Below are positions 8,906-18,525 of a stretch of 64,000 nucleotides of DNA, piece by piece. Numbering within the stretch: the stretch's first letter is position 1; every line of letters starts with the position of its first letter. Below the pieces are notes generated by a model that worked only from the letters and a program-made list of their open reading frames with translations, did not search any database and was not told where the DNA came from. The stretch spans positions 1,150,001 to 1,214,000 of the forward strand of contig NZ_CP129119.1 of NCBI RefSeq assembly GCF_030406775.1, given 5' to 3'. The DNA comes from Sporosarcina trichiuri. GTDB lineage: Bacteria > Bacillota > Bacilli > Bacillales_A > Planococcaceae. The translations under genes and the position numbers were made by a program.

Positions 8906-9557
8906 AAGCTTTCATCCTTTTTTTACCCTCCCGGCATACTGCGAGAAGCGGGCACTCCGGGCAATTCGGCTTCTGGGCTTTGCAGTGGTATCTCCCGAAA
9001 AAGATGAGCTGGTGATGAGTCTGTGTCCACCGGTCCCTCGGTGTCCAGCGCATCAGTTTCTCTTCGACTGCAAGCGGGGAATCTTTCCACCGGTTCATGC
9101 CGAGCCGTTTGGCCACACGTTCGACATGTGTATCGACCGCCAGCGCCGGCACACCGAATGCATTGGAGACGACAACATTCGCCGTCTTCCGGCCGACCCC
9201 CGGCAGCGTCGTCAATGTGTCCCGGTCCTCCGGCACTTCTCCGCCGAACTGGCTGAGCAGCATTAGCGACAGCGCCTGAATGTTCTTAGCTTTGTTCCTG
9301 TACAGACCGATCGACCGGATGTCCTGTTCCAGTTCCCCGATCGGCACCTCCAGGTAATCGCCCGGTGTTTTGTACTTTTTGAACAGGTCTGCGGTCACCC
9401 GATTGACGAGCACGTCGGTACACTGGGCGGACAGGAGTGTCGCAATCAGCAGCTCGAATGCGTTGTCATGCACCAGTTCACAGTGTGCTTCCGGAAACAT
9501 GCGGTCGATCTCTTCAAGGCAGAATTGCCATTCAGTCTTTGTCAGCACAGCACTCAC
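8895..9557 (-). CDS. nth: Endonuclease III (DNA glycosylase/AP lyase)
   Basis: A 220-aa base-excision-repair enzyme removing oxidised pyrimidines. It has the helix-hairpin-helix LPGVGRKTANVV (~110-125) containing the catalytic Lys, then VDTHVERVAKR with the catalytic Asp. The C-terminal [4Fe-4S] ligands fit C-x6-C-x2-C-x5-C (CKAQKPNCPECPLLAVC). The GTG at 9557 overlaps the dnaD stop as GTGA, giving MSAVLTKTEW, a length like B. subtilis Nth; a longer in-frame start at 9578 would lie wholly inside dnaD. Neighbours dnaD and ypoC are conserved. Confidence 0.95.
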   Translation of the reverse strand: MSAVLTKTEWQFCLEEIDRMFPEAHCELVHDNAFELLIATLLSAQCTDVLVNRVTADLFKKYKTPGDYLEVPIGELEQDIRSIGLYRNKAKNIQALSLMLLSQFGGEVPEDRDTLTTLPGVGRKTANVVVSNAFGVPALAVDTHVERVAKRLGMNRWKDSPLAVEEKLMRWTPRDRWTQTHHQLIFFGRYHCKAQKPNCPECPLLAVCREGKKRMKAYGI

Positions 9558-10267
9558 CCATCCCGGTCCTCCAGCCAATTATAGAGAGGGACCCGTTTTT
9601 TCGTTTCTTGCTTATGCGCCGCCTGACCGGTCTGGACCGGTGAACGGAACGCTTTCGTCTGCCGCTCCACATCCGCAAGCGTCGTCACATTCTTTTTCTT
9701 CCATTCGAACAGGATCCTGTCGATGTACCGCATACTCAGTTTCTGCGCAATGACAGCTTCCTTCAATGCGGCTTTGATGATCTCCGGACTGTGGTAGTCC
9801 TGGTCCATCCACATTGAAATCGTTTCACACTCCATCGGGGACAGCAGGCGTCCGAATTCCTGTTCAAAAATATGAAAGATCTGTCCTTCCTCTTCCTTGC
9901 CTCCTGTATCACAGGAAGCCGTACGGCGCTCCATTTCATGATTCGCCACCGCTTCCCAAAGCGGCAGCAGAGAGAACTGCTCGTACAATACACCATTTGA
10001 ATCACTGGCCTGATCGATCTTCAAGTAGCCTTTCTGCATAAGACGCTGGAGCACTTCGGAGATTTCATTTTCGCTGAAGTGCATCCGCGAGGCAAAGTCA
10101 GACGGTGTCGGAAACTCCACCGCCTGCAGACGATAGGCTTCCATCTGTAATATAAGCATTGCATCGGCATCCCGGATGCCCAATTTTTTATAGGAGTTAA
10201 AAAAAAGCTGGGGAATGGTTACATTCCCCTGCTCAATCCACATCCGGAGCCGGTCATCGTACTGCAT
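9554..10267 (-). CDS. dnaD: DnaD, primosomal replication-initiation protein
   Basis: A 237-aa protein. DnaD loads with DnaB and DnaI to recruit the replicative helicase to oriC and restart sites. The N-terminal winged-helix domain (DDBH1, ~1-110) is followed by the DDBH2 domain (~125-200). The latter ends in YIDRILFEWKKKNV, the DNA-binding helical motif (compare YxxxIxxxW). The start is the ATG at 10267, with a strong AGGAAGGAG 8 bp upstream. A TTG nine codons earlier, directly after the asnS stop, has no ribosome site. The C-terminal YNWLEDRDG matches family ends. Confidence 0.93.
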   Translation of the reverse strand: MQYDDRLRMWIEQGNVTIPQLFFNSYKKLGIRDADAMLILQMEAYRLQAVEFPTPSDFASRMHFSENEISEVLQRLMQKGYLKIDQASDSNGVLYEQFSLLPLWEAVANHEMERRTASCDTGGKEEEGQIFHIFEQEFGRLLSPMECETISMWMDQDYHSPEIIKAALKEAVIAQKLSMRYIDRILFEWKKKNVTTLADVERQTKAFRSPVQTGQAAHKQETKKRVPLYNWLEDRDG

Positions 10268-10294
10268 ATCGCGAACTCCTTCCTGTTTTGCCAA

Positions 10295-11590
10295 TCATGG
10301 ATACAGACGGTTCAAGAGACGCGGGAACGGAATTGTTTCCCGTACGTGTTCGACACCGGAAATCCATGCGACCGTCCGCTCAAGTCCGAGACCGAAACCT
10401 GAGTGCGGGACGGAACCGTATTTACTGAGTTCCAAATACCATTCGTAGGCTGCCGGATCGAGCTGGTGCTCTTCAATCCGTTTCTTCATCAATTCGTAGT
10501 CGTGGATCCGTTCAGAACCCCCGATGATTTCCCCATACCCTTCCGGAGCGATGAGGTCAGCGCAGAGGACGACATCATCCCGTTCTGAATGCGGCTGCAT
10601 GTAGAACGGCTTGATGCCGATCGGATAGTTGACGATGAACACCGGCATGTCAAAGCTCTCAGCAATCGCTGTTTCATGAGGTGAACCGAAATCGTCCCCC
10701 CATTCGATATCGTCGAAACCATTCTTATGGAGGAATTCAATTGCTTCGTCGTATGTGATGCGCGGGAATGGAGCCTGGATCTTTTCCAGCTTCGATGTGT
10801 CCCGGCCCAGGCGTTCAAGTTCCAGCTTGCAGTTCTGCAGGACGGACTGGACGACGTGTGTGACATACTGCTCCTGCACTTCAAGGCTTTGTGCATGCTC
10901 AGTGAATGCCATTTCCGGTTCGATCATCCAGAATTCAATCAGATGGCGGCGGGTTTTCGACTTTTCGGCACGGAATGTAGGACCGAACGAGAACACTTTT
11001 CCGAGCGCCATCGATGCGGCTTCCATATACAGCTGGCCGGATTGCGAGAGATATGCATCTTCGTCGAAGTATTTCGTATGGAATAACTCCGATGTCCCTT
11101 CCGGCGATGAGCCTGTCAGGATCGGCGGATCGATTTTGACGAATCCGTTCATGTGGAAGAATTCATAGGTTGCACGGATGATTTCATCACGGATCTTCAT
11201 GACAGCATGCTGCTTCCGGGACCGGAGCCATAAGTGGCGGTGGTCCATCAGGAATTCGGTTCCATGCTCTTTCGGTGTGATTGGATAATCCTCAGCAGCC
11301 TGGATGATTTCAAGATCTTTCACCTGCAGCTCATATCCAAAACTTGACCGTGTGTCGGCTGTCACTTCGCCTGTCACATACAGGGAAGATTCCTGCGTCA
11401 GCCCTTTTGCTTTCGCAAACAGTTCTTCACCCGCATCTTCTTTGACGACTACGCCCTGGACGAATCCCGAGCCATCGCGCAGCTGAAGGAACGCAATCTT
11501 ACCGCTCGAACGTTTATTGGCGAGCCAAGCGCCTATCCGTACTGTTTCGCCTTCGTGATCGGGCATTTCGTGTATCATGATCGTTTTCAT
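10295..11590 (-). CDS. asnS: Asparaginyl-tRNA synthetase
   Basis: A 431-aa class IIb aminoacyl-tRNA synthetase charging tRNA-Asn. The OB-fold anticodon-binding domain (~1-110) contains [19 protein letters not shown]. The catalytic domain carries motif 2-type [21 protein letters not shown] and motif 3 [13 protein letters not shown] near the C-terminus. Length equals the B. subtilis enzyme. No T-box leader is visible in the 45 bp between aspB and asnS, and the gene appears co-transcribed with aspB upstream. Confidence 0.96.
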   Translation of the reverse strand: MKTIMIHEMPDHEGETVRIGAWLANKRSSGKIAFLQLRDGSGFVQGVVVKEDAGEELFAKAKGLTQESSLYVTGEVTADTRSSFGYELQVKDLEIIQAAEDYPITPKEHGTEFLMDHRHLWLRSRKQHAVMKIRDEIIRATYEFFHMNGFVKIDPPILTGSSPEGTSELFHTKYFDEDAYLSQSGQLYMEAASMALGKVFSFGPTFRAEKSKTRRHLIEFWMIEPEMAFTEHAQSLEVQEQYVTHVVQSVLQNCKLELERLGRDTSKLEKIQAPFPRITYDEAIEFLHKNGFDDIEWGDDFGSPHETAIAESFDMPVFIVNYPIGIKPFYMQPHSERDDVVLCADLIAPEGYGEIIGGSERIHDYELMKKRIEEHQLDPAAYEWYLELSKYGSVPHSGFGLGLERTVAWISGVEHVRETIPFPRLLNRLYP

Positions 11591-11635
11591 AAAAGCCTCC
11601 AGATTCTATAGGTGACGCACCTACTCGATTTTTTA

Positions 11636-12829
11636 TCAGTCTTTCCAGTTATCTTCTACGAATGCACGGATTCGTTTTATTGCCTCTTCCAGAAGATCCA
11701 TCGATGTCGCATAGGATAGCCGGATCGTCGTTGCGGATCCGAAACCGCTTCCCGGAATGACGGCAACATTCGCCTCTTCCAGCAGCGCCTCTGCGAATGA
11801 ATCCACATCCGTGTACCCGGTATGCTCTAACGCTTCCGACACATCCGGAAGCAAATAGAAGGCCCCCTGCGGTTTCACCGTCCGGAATCCCGGAATCGCC
11901 TCGAGCTGCGAGTAGATCTTTTCCAGCCTCGACTCGAAATCCTTCCGCATCGTCTCGACTGCATCCTGAGGACCGTTATATGCTTCGATTGCCGCATATT
12001 GGGACGTCGTCACAGGATTGGAGGTCGAATGGCTCGCGAGATTCGTCATCGCTTTGACGACAACGCTGTCGCCGGCGATGAATCCGATCCGCCAGCCTGT
12101 CATCGAGTGGGACTTGGAGACGCCGTTGATGATGAACGTCCGTCCTTTCGCATCGCCGTTCAGCTGCGCGATCGACACATGCTCAGCCGGACCGTAAATC
12201 AGTTTTTCATAGATTTCGTCGGAAACGATCCACAGATCATGCTTCCTGCACACGTCCGCAATCTCCTGCAGTTCCTGACGTGTGTAGACCATGCCTGTCG
12301 GGTTGCCAGGTGAATTCAGGATGACAGCCTTCGTTTTCGGAGTGACCGCTGCTTCTATCTGCGGGGCGGTCACTTTGTACTCCGCACTTGCGGCAGCTTC
12401 GACGATGACCGGAATGCCGCCTGCCACCTTCACCTGTTCGGGATAGCTCACCCAGTAAGGCGCAGGAATGATCACTTCATCACCTGGATCCAGGATCGTC
12501 TGGAACAGCGTATAGAGCACATGCTTTGCCCCGATCCCGATCATGATCTCCTGTCGGCCGTACGTCAGCTGCTGATCTCTCTCCAATTTTCGGATCACTG
12601 CATCTTTCAGTTCAGGAAGACCGCCGGACGGTGTATATTTCGTCTTGCCGTCCTTCATGGACTGCCAAGCCGCCTCCAGGATATTGTCCGGTGTATTGTA
12701 GTCCGGTTCCCCGGCACCGAGTCCGATCACATCTTTGCCGGCGGCTTTCATTTCTTTCGCTTTTGCCGTGATGGCGAGTGTAGCAGAAGGTGAAAGTGCC
12801 TCCACTCTGGACGCTAATTGCTTTGACAA
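11636..12829 (-). CDS. aspB: Aspartate aminotransferase (PLP-dependent, class Ib)
   Basis: A 397-aa fold-type-I aminotransferase that interconverts aspartate/2-oxoglutarate and oxaloacetate/glutamate. Conserved parts: LGAGEPDYNTP near residue 35, PAPYWVSYPEQV, NSPGNPTG, VSDEIYEKLIY, and SKSHSMTGWRIGF with the PLP-binding Lys. The TTG at 12829 is chosen because AAAGGGAG lies 8 bp upstream and the product then starts MSKQLASRVEALSPS, as in the family. The open frame continues 22 codons further but without a ribosome site and into the ypmB end. Aspartate formed here feeds asnS, dapB and panD. Confidence 0.95.
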   Translation of the reverse strand: MSKQLASRVEALSPSATLAITAKAKEMKAAGKDVIGLGAGEPDYNTPDNILEAAWQSMKDGKTKYTPSGGLPELKDAVIRKLERDQQLTYGRQEIMIGIGAKHVLYTLFQTILDPGDEVIIPAPYWVSYPEQVKVAGGIPVIVEAAASAEYKVTAPQIEAAVTPKTKAVILNSPGNPTGMVYTRQELQEIADVCRKHDLWIVSDEIYEKLIYGPAEHVSIAQLNGDAKGRTFIINGVSKSHSMTGWRIGFIAGDSVVVKAMTNLASHSTSNPVTTSQYAAIEAYNGPQDAVETMRKDFESRLEKIYSQLEAIPGFRTVKPQGAFYLLPDVSEALEHTGYTDVDSFAEALLEEANVAVIPGSGFGSATTIRLSYATSMDLLEEAIKRIRAFVEDNWKD

Positions 12830-12867
12830 GTCTATCGCTCCCTTTGCAAGTGCCTGCTGCGAGCACT

Positions 12868-13353
12868 TTAAAGATTTAAAATCCGCTTCTGCCATTTTCC
12901 GTCGGTGAATGAAACATACACATAGTTCAGTTTGCCGGCATCATTTTTGAAGACCACTTCCCATATCGGTTCATCGTCTTCCATACCGAGTTTCACATGC
13001 AGAAGTTTCCGGACCGCCTTTTCGTTTTTCACAGCGTCGACGGCCTGCTTTGCGGTGACTCCTTTTTTCAGTACGATTTCTTTCATGTCCTTACCAGCGC
13101 CCGCTTCCCTGCTGACGAATACCGCTTTTTCCGTGCCTGCACCGTCTTCTCCATATACGACCGTCCACGCTTCCGTACCGTTGAACACCTCAGCACGATC
13201 CGTCTCCTCCAAGAGACCTGCGGCGAGGACTTTCTGCTCGGCCTGGTTTTTCCACTGGGAGACAGGCTGGTAGGCTTTGTAGAAGACGAATGTCGACAGC
13301 GCTGCCGTCAGGGCAAGGAAGAAGACAAGAAAGAACTTTATCCAGTTCCCCAC
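12868..13353 (-). CDS. ypmB: YpmB, membrane-anchored PepSY-like protein (DUF5590)
   Basis: A 161-aa protein with one N-terminal transmembrane helix (~6-28, WIKFFLVFFLALTAALSTFV) and an extracytoplasmic region of two PepSY-like repeats: AEQKVLAAG near 40, and KKGVTAKQAVDAVKNE near 98 through EPIWEVVFKNDAGKLNYVYVSFTDGKW. It matches B. subtilis YpmB, which always sits between dinG and aspB. The function is unknown; PepSY domains often inhibit proteases. It begins with GTG and has a poor ribosome site. Confidence 0.88.
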   Translation of the reverse strand: MGNWIKFFLVFFLALTAALSTFVFYKAYQPVSQWKNQAEQKVLAAGLLEETDRAEVFNGTEAWTVVYGEDGAGTEKAVFVSREAGAGKDMKEIVLKKGVTAKQAVDAVKNEKAVRKLLHVKLGMEDDEPIWEVVFKNDAGKLNYVYVSFTDGKWQKRILNL

Positions 13354-13430
13354 AATTTCACATCCCGTTAAAAAAGGTCACTACTGCAGACGATTTCCCG
13401 GCAGATTGTTCCATCGCTATGCCGGATACC

Positions 13431-16205
13431 TCATTCATTATAGCAATTATTGAGTTCATCTACCATACGTGCAAGTGACACTTTTTTCACCGGCACATCG
13501 GGAAGCGCTTCAAGAAACTTCCGTCCGTATGATTTCGTTTCGATCCGTCTGTCCAGGATGATGAAAAAACCGGTATCGGACGAAGAGCGCACCAGCCTCC
13601 CGAATCCCTGCCGGAGACGGAGTATCGCCTCAGGCAGGGCGTAGCTGGTGAATGCATTCTGGCCGTTCCTGTTCAGCTGTGCGGTCTTCGCCTTGAAGAC
13701 CGGTTCCGACGGTGAGGAGAACGGCAGGCGGACGATGATGATCGCCGAAAGCGCATTGCCTGGAACATCGACGCCTTCCCAGAAGCTGTTTGTCCCGAAT
13801 AACACTGCTTTGTTATACTGCTTGAACGATTTCAGCAGCCGGTAGCGGCTCCCCGAGCTGATCCCCTGGGCGATCAATGCGTATTCCTCCAGCAGACCGC
13901 TGTCGGCAATCAGATCGTATGTGTTCCTCAGCATCTCCTGTGAGGTGAACAGGACGAACAGCCTCCCTTCCGTCACCATCACTGTCTGGATTACCGCTTC
14001 TGCCACTTCCTCCACGTAATCTGCCTGGGACACCTGCTGGATATCAGGCATATCCTGTACGATGAAAATCTCTGATCCTTTATAAAAGTGATCAGGCGCC
14101 AGTAACTTCCGGACAGGGACGGAATCCGCTATGCCCAGCTGACTGGCGACGAAACGTTCATCGCTTTTCACTGAAAGGGTTCCCGATGTCCAGATGATCC
14201 CCTTACCTCCCGACAGGAAGGGCTCCAGCGACCGCCGGATCACTTTTGCACTGTCGACCGGACTTTTGATGACCATGAGGCTTCCCGGGATGCTGCGTTC
14301 ATCCAGCTCCAGCCAGGCAGTGCTGTCACGTTCCTTTTCCAGGAACAATTCGATCCAGTCGGACGTCCTGCCGCGCAATTCGCCTGTCCAATACTCCCAT
14401 TCTGCAAGGACGGCCTGCTCCTTCGGTGACAGACTGCCCTTTTCCTTGCCGAGCGGACGGACATAATCGTCCATACAGCTGGTGAGCTGCTCCATTGCTT
14501 TGTACACTTCTTCGAAAACACCCTTGTCAGCCGGCAGCTCATCCAGTCCGATATGCATCCGGCTGCCTCTGACATGCCCTTTTTTCCCGGAACCCGAACC
14601 GGCAAGTTCGCGGACTGCATGGTCGAAGGATTTCGAAAATCTATCGAATGCTGAGTTGACTGCACTGTGGAGTCTCGAACGGTAGAGACGTCTCCGAGTG
14701 AGCAGTTTCTCCAGCCGGCAGCTGATCTGATCGTTCGCTTCGGAAGAAATCTGCCCCATCATATATTTCCAGCTTGTATACGAAAAGATGATTTCGTTCG
14801 TCTTGAATGCTGCGTGGATGAATTGATGGGCCTCATCGACGATCAGCCCCGCCGATTCACGGATCAGCCGGTCTCTGCTGTCCCCTTCACTCAGCAGCAG
14901 CGCATGATTGGTGATCACCAGATCCGCTTCGCTGCAGTTTCGCAGTGCAACCTGATGATAATCGACTCCATCCTCGTCGTCAGCGAGCCGGGCAGTCCGT
15001 TTTCTCAGCCGGTCGATGAAGTATGTACCGCCGCCCGATAAGTTCAGTTCACTGAGGTCACCTGTCTCCGTTTCCGTCAGCCAGACGAGCACCTGCATTT
15101 CCGTGAACACGGCATCATAGCCCGACTCCCCGCTCAGCAGCATCTCTGCCAATTTCGCTAAGGATATGTAGTTGCCCATCCCTTTCAGGACAACTGATTG
15201 GACCGGAAGACCGAGCGCCTGTGAAACAGCCGACAGCTCTTCGTTCATGATTTTGTCTGCAAGGTGGTTCGTGTACGTACTGACGATGACCGCTTGACTT
15301 GAGCGGATTGCATGGACTGCGGAAGGCAGCAGATAGGAGATTGTCTTTCCCATGCCCGTCGGCACTTCCACCATCGCTTCCGTTCCTTGCTGCAGTGACG
15401 TCCAGGCCGCATCCATGAATTCCAGCTGGGATTCCCTTGACTCGTAGGCCGGATAAGCGGCAGCCAGCAGCTCATCTTTTTCCTTGCGTGATTCCGGATA
15501 GGCGGTGTTCCTGCCTTCCGGTCTGGACAAATGGCGGGCCTGTCGGTACGGGATTCCCCTGAACGTGGGAAGTCTGCTGCCTGACACTTTCTTATTCAGA
15601 TGCTGCAGTACGTTGTAGAACAAGATGGAAAGATCGGATTTCAATGAGAATGAGCGTTTGTGCAGGAGAGCCGTCGTTTCAGCAGGCAGCTGATGTACTT
15701 TTCCAATGCAGCGGAGCAGTAACTGAGCGGTTGCCTTCGCGTCGTCGTCTGCCCGGTGTGCGGAAGGAAGCGGGATTCCCAGCTCTTCCGTCAGTTCCTT
15801 CAAACGGTAGCTGACCGCTGTCGGAAACACAATCTTTGCTAATTCAACCGTGTCGACCTGTCTGCCGCTCCAGAGCGGTACCCCGCAGCGTGAGAATTCT
15901 TTCTGGAGAAAAGGCAGGTCGAAGTTCGTGTTATGAGCAGCAAACACCCAGCCGGACAGCAGCTCGGATACTTCAAGCGCTATTTCCCGGAATTCAGGGG
16001 CCTCCTCGACTTCCTTGTCCGAGATACCGGTCAGTTCCTGGATGAAAACAGGGATCGGCTGCCCGGGATTCACGAACCGTACGTATTCGTCCGTCAGTAT
16101 GCCGTTTTCGATAAACATGATCGCAATCTGGATGATCCGGTCCCCTTTTTCCGGGGAGTGACCGGTTGTTTCAAGATCGACAACAGCAAATTTCAACTTT
16201 TCCAT
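13431..16205 (-). CDS. dinG: DinG-type helicase/3'-5' exonuclease
   Basis: A 924-aa protein of the Gram-positive DinG family. The N-terminal DEDDh exonuclease domain (~1-170) has AVVDLETTGHSPEKGDRI, HNTNFDLPFL and HRADDDAKAT. It is fused to an XPD-like superfamily 2 domain with EVPTGMGKTISYLLPS (Walker A), IVDEAHQF (DEAH box), and the C-terminal FGTNSFWEGVDVPG and RQGFGRLVRS (motifs V/VI). Unlike E. coli DinG, the iron-sulfur cysteine cluster is not evident, as in other Firmicute members, where exonuclease rather than helicase activity is reported. It lies downstream of panBCD; a terminator after panD suggests partly separate transcription. Confidence 0.93.
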   Translation of the reverse strand: MEKLKFAVVDLETTGHSPEKGDRIIQIAIMFIENGILTDEYVRFVNPGQPIPVFIQELTGISDKEVEEAPEFREIALEVSELLSGWVFAAHNTNFDLPFLQKEFSRCGVPLWSGRQVDTVELAKIVFPTAVSYRLKELTEELGIPLPSAHRADDDAKATAQLLLRCIGKVHQLPAETTALLHKRSFSLKSDLSILFYNVLQHLNKKVSGSRLPTFRGIPYRQARHLSRPEGRNTAYPESRKEKDELLAAAYPAYESRESQLEFMDAAWTSLQQGTEAMVEVPTGMGKTISYLLPSAVHAIRSSQAVIVSTYTNHLADKIMNEELSAVSQALGLPVQSVVLKGMGNYISLAKLAEMLLSGESGYDAVFTEMQVLVWLTETETGDLSELNLSGGGTYFIDRLRKRTARLADDEDGVDYHQVALRNCSEADLVITNHALLLSEGDSRDRLIRESAGLIVDEAHQFIHAAFKTNEIIFSYTSWKYMMGQISSEANDQISCRLEKLLTRRRLYRSRLHSAVNSAFDRFSKSFDHAVRELAGSGSGKKGHVRGSRMHIGLDELPADKGVFEEVYKAMEQLTSCMDDYVRPLGKEKGSLSPKEQAVLAEWEYWTGELRGRTSDWIELFLEKERDSTAWLELDERSIPGSLMVIKSPVDSAKVIRRSLEPFLSGGKGIIWTSGTLSVKSDERFVASQLGIADSVPVRKLLAPDHFYKGSEIFIVQDMPDIQQVSQADYVEEVAEAVIQTVMVTEGRLFVLFTSQEMLRNTYDLIADSGLLEEYALIAQGISSGSRYRLLKSFKQYNKAVLFGTNSFWEGVDVPGNALSAIIIVRLPFSSPSEPVFKAKTAQLNRNGQNAFTSYALPEAILRLRQGFGRLVRSSSDTGFFIILDRRIETKSYGRKFLEALPDVPVKKVSLARMVDELNNCYNE

Positions 16206-16295
16206 GGAATCATCAACTTCCTGTTCGATTTCCTACAGCAGATTGTATCATATTTTCAGGCGGCGGCTCCATGAAGAACGGACGGACAGCCGGAA

Positions 16296-16350
16296 ATAAA
16301 AGAAAAACCGCCATATGCCCTCACTTCAGAGGGGCAATGGCGGTTTTCTC
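16296..16350 (-). terminator. Terminator after panD
   Basis: The 11-bp stem AAAACCGCCAT/ATGGCGGTTTT (16304-16314 and 16337-16347) has an inner GCCC/GGGG extension. On the minus strand it is followed by TTTTTCTTTTATTT. It ends the panBCD transcript before dinG; some read-through to dinG is likely. Confidence 0.85.
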
Positions 16351-16371
16351 GCGGTGGCTGGCAGGAATTGT

Positions 16372-16752
16372 TCAGACAGTCATCTGCGGCAGTTCTTTAA
16401 TCGTTTCTGTAATCCGGTTGTTTTCATCCATGAGGAGCACTGTCGGGATATGATGCTTCGCATCGTCGTCTGCCATAAGTGCATAGGCAAGGATGATGAT
16501 GACATCTCCCGGCTGTACGAGCCGTGCTGCCGCCCCGTTGACGCAGATCATTCCGCTCCCGCGTGTTCCGGCGATCGTATACGTCTCGAACCGTTCCCCG
16601 TTATTGTTATTGACGATCTGCACTTTTTCGTTCGGCAGGATGGATGCTGCGTCGAGCAGATCCGCATCGATCGTAATGCTGCCGACGTAGTTCAGATTCG
16701 CTTCCGTGACAACAGCACGGTGGAGCTTGCTTGTGAGCATTGTTCGGTACAC
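16372..16752 (-). CDS. panD: Aspartate 1-decarboxylase (pyruvoyl-dependent)
   Basis: A 126-aa proenzyme that makes beta-alanine for pantothenate. Self-cleavage occurs at Gly24-Ser25 in [11 protein letters not shown], producing the pyruvoyl group. [11 protein letters not shown] and [14 protein letters not shown] are further family signatures. It starts at GTG (MYRTML) five bp after the panC stop, with AAGG upstream. It is the last gene of panBCD. Confidence 0.96.
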   Translation of the reverse strand: MYRTMLTSKLHRAVVTEANLNYVGSITIDADLLDAASILPNEKVQIVNNNNGERFETYTIAGTRGSGMICVNGAAARLVQPGDVIIILAYALMADDDAKHHIPTVLLMDENNRITETIKELPQMTV

Positions 16753-16756
16753 AGGT

Positions 16757-17620
16757 TCAGCCTTCTTTCGTCATGATGATATTGTCGATCAGCCGTGTTT
16801 TGGAGAACCGGACGGCGCAGGCCAGGATCATTTCACGGTCACCGCTGCGTTCTTCAAGGTCGGGATAGGAGAGGACCGTCACATAGTCGACCTCTCCGGA
16901 TGTCCGTTCCTGCAGCCGTTTTGCAACAAGCAGTTCGATGACAGACGGACGCTCCCCCTGGGTGAACAATTGCTGTCCGTATTGCAGCGACGCCCATATA
17001 TGCGGCGCTTCCTGTCTCTCCGGCACGGTCAGATTGACATTCCTCGAGCTCTTCGCAAGCCCGTCAGCCTCCCGGACAGTCGGTACCCGGTGTATTCTGG
17101 CAGGCATATTGTAGTCACGGAAGAATGTCTCGATGATTGCGAGCTGCTGGGCATCTTTCATGCCGAAGAACAGTCCGTCCGGCCTGACAAGATTGGTGAG
17201 TTTCAGAACGACTTGAAGCACCCCGTCGAAGTGGCCCGGCCGTGATGCCCCGCACAGACGGCCGGCAAGCGGGCCGGGTGTGATCCGGATGCCGCCGTCC
17301 GACGGATACATTTCATCAGCGGACGGGCAGAACAGCAGGGACGCGCCTGCAGCGGCAGCTGTCCGCTTGTCTGCTTCCAAGTCCCTTGGATACGCGTCAA
17401 AGTCCTCGTCCGGTCCGAACTGTGTCGGGTTGACGAAGATGCTGGCGACGACAGTATCATATTGGTCTTTCGCCTGTTCGATCAGCGCTGCATGCCCGTC
17501 GTGCAAAAAGCCCATTGTCGGGACGAAGCCGACTGTCTTGCCCGCTGACTGCTGTCCTGCACGCCATATCTTCAGCTCCTGTATCGTTTCAATGACCTCG
17601 ATTCCAAGCTGGGTTTTCAT
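16757..17620 (-). CDS. panC: Pantothenate synthetase (pantoate-beta-alanine ligase)
   Basis: A 287-aa ATP-dependent ligase joining pantoate and beta-alanine. The nucleotidyltransferase HxGH motif is in [14 protein letters not shown] (~residues 35-48). [22 protein letters not shown], the second signature [10 protein letters not shown], and SSRNVNL (KMSKS-like site) follow. The ATG at 17620 overlaps the panB stop as ATGA. The open frame runs 110 codons further upstream, but only as an alternate frame over panB; those residues are not part of the protein. Confidence 0.95.
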   Translation of the reverse strand: MKTQLGIEVIETIQELKIWRAGQQSAGKTVGFVPTMGFLHDGHAALIEQAKDQYDTVVASIFVNPTQFGPDEDFDAYPRDLEADKRTAAAAGASLLFCPSADEMYPSDGGIRITPGPLAGRLCGASRPGHFDGVLQVVLKLTNLVRPDGLFFGMKDAQQLAIIETFFRDYNMPARIHRVPTVREADGLAKSSRNVNLTVPERQEAPHIWASLQYGQQLFTQGERPSVIELLVAKRLQERTSGEVDYVTVLSYPDLEERSGDREMILACAVRFSKTRLIDNIIMTKEG

Positions 17621-18456
17621 GAGCGGGCGCCTCCGTACAGCGCGTCGAGTTCTTCTTCCTTCATCGTGAACTGATGCTGTGCCGCCGGGAATGAGCAGTC
17701 CCGTACGGCCTGTGTATACGACCGGATGCCTGAGTGCACGGCCTCGCCCGCATTGCTGAACCCCTTCGCAAATTTCGGCAGATGATGGGTGCCGTACTGG
17801 ACGAGATCGTGAAATACGAGCACCTGCCCATCCGCATCCGCACCGGCGCCGATCCCGATGATCGGTATGCTGACGGCTTCGCACAATTGTTTTGTCAGCT
17901 GATGGGGAATACATTCGACGACGATCATGCAGGCGCCCGCCGACTCGCACGCTCTTGCCTCTTCGATCAGCTGCCGGGCGCTCTCCGCCGTCTTCCCCTG
18001 CACCTTGTACCCGCCGATCACGGACGCCGACTGCGGCAGCAGGCCTAAATGGGCAACAACCGGAATCCCGGTCTTCGTCAGCAGGGAGATTGTTTCGATG
18101 ACCTCTCCGGCACCTTCCACTTTCAATGCGTCAGCGCCCGTCTTTTGGAAGATCCGCACCGCTTCAGCAAGGATCCGGTCTTCCGAACCGCGGAACGTTC
18201 CGAATGGCATATCGACAACCAGGAACGTATCCTGCGCCCCGCGTCTTGCCGCCTTGCCATGATGGATCATATCATCGGCGGTCACATATACGGTTGACGG
18301 ATAGCCGAGCACCACCATACCGAGCGAATCGCCTGTCAGCAGGATGTCGACCCCCTCCTGTTCTGCGGCGGCAGCTGTCGGGTGATCATAGGCCGTCATC
18401 ATGACGATCTTCTCGCCGGAGGCTTTCATCTTCTTGAAGTCATTGACTGTCTTCAT
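17617..18456 (-). CDS. panB: 3-methyl-2-oxobutanoate hydroxymethyltransferase
   Basis: A 279-aa TIM-barrel enzyme that makes ketopantoate from ketoisovalerate and methylene-THF. Family blocks: MTAYDHPTAAAAE, LTGDSLGMVVLGY (Mg-binding Asp), VVDMPFGTF, ADALKVEGAGE, VVAHLGLLPQS, and IGIGAGADADGQVLVFHD. The ATG at 18456 has AGGAGAGGAGA 6 bp upstream; an 18-codon upstream extension is rejected. A terminator-like hairpin ends only ~35 bp before the ATG, implying attenuation control (see 18490-18645). Confidence 0.95.
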   Translation of the reverse strand: MKTVNDFKKMKASGEKIVMMTAYDHPTAAAAEQEGVDILLTGDSLGMVVLGYPSTVYVTADDMIHHGKAARRGAQDTFLVVDMPFGTFRGSEDRILAEAVRIFQKTGADALKVEGAGEVIETISLLTKTGIPVVAHLGLLPQSASVIGGYKVQGKTAESARQLIEEARACESAGACMIVVECIPHQLTKQLCEAVSIPIIGIGAGADADGQVLVFHDLVQYGTHHLPKFAKGFSNAGEAVHSGIRSYTQAVRDCSFPAAQHQFTMKEEELDALYGGARS

Positions 18457-18489
18457 TGTCCGTCTCCTCTCCTTTTCAGGAGAAAACCA

Positions 18490-18525
18490 AAACAAAAACC
18501 CCTCTGTCAAAAAACGGACAGAAGG
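18490..18525 (-). terminator. Terminator/attenuator in the panB leader
   Basis: Minus-strand CCTTCTGTC (18525-18517) pairs with GACAGAGGG (18508-18500): 9 pairs with one G-U, an 8-nt loop, then TTTTTGTTTT. It stands between birA and panB with no room for a promoter before the panB ATG. The terminator must therefore be bypassed for panBCD expression. Confidence 0.7.

Noticed and set aside
17621..17950. 110-residue N-terminal extension of panC
   Set aside because: It is an alternate frame over panB, rich in Arg. The ATG at 17620 overlaps the panB stop and gives the normal panC N-terminus.
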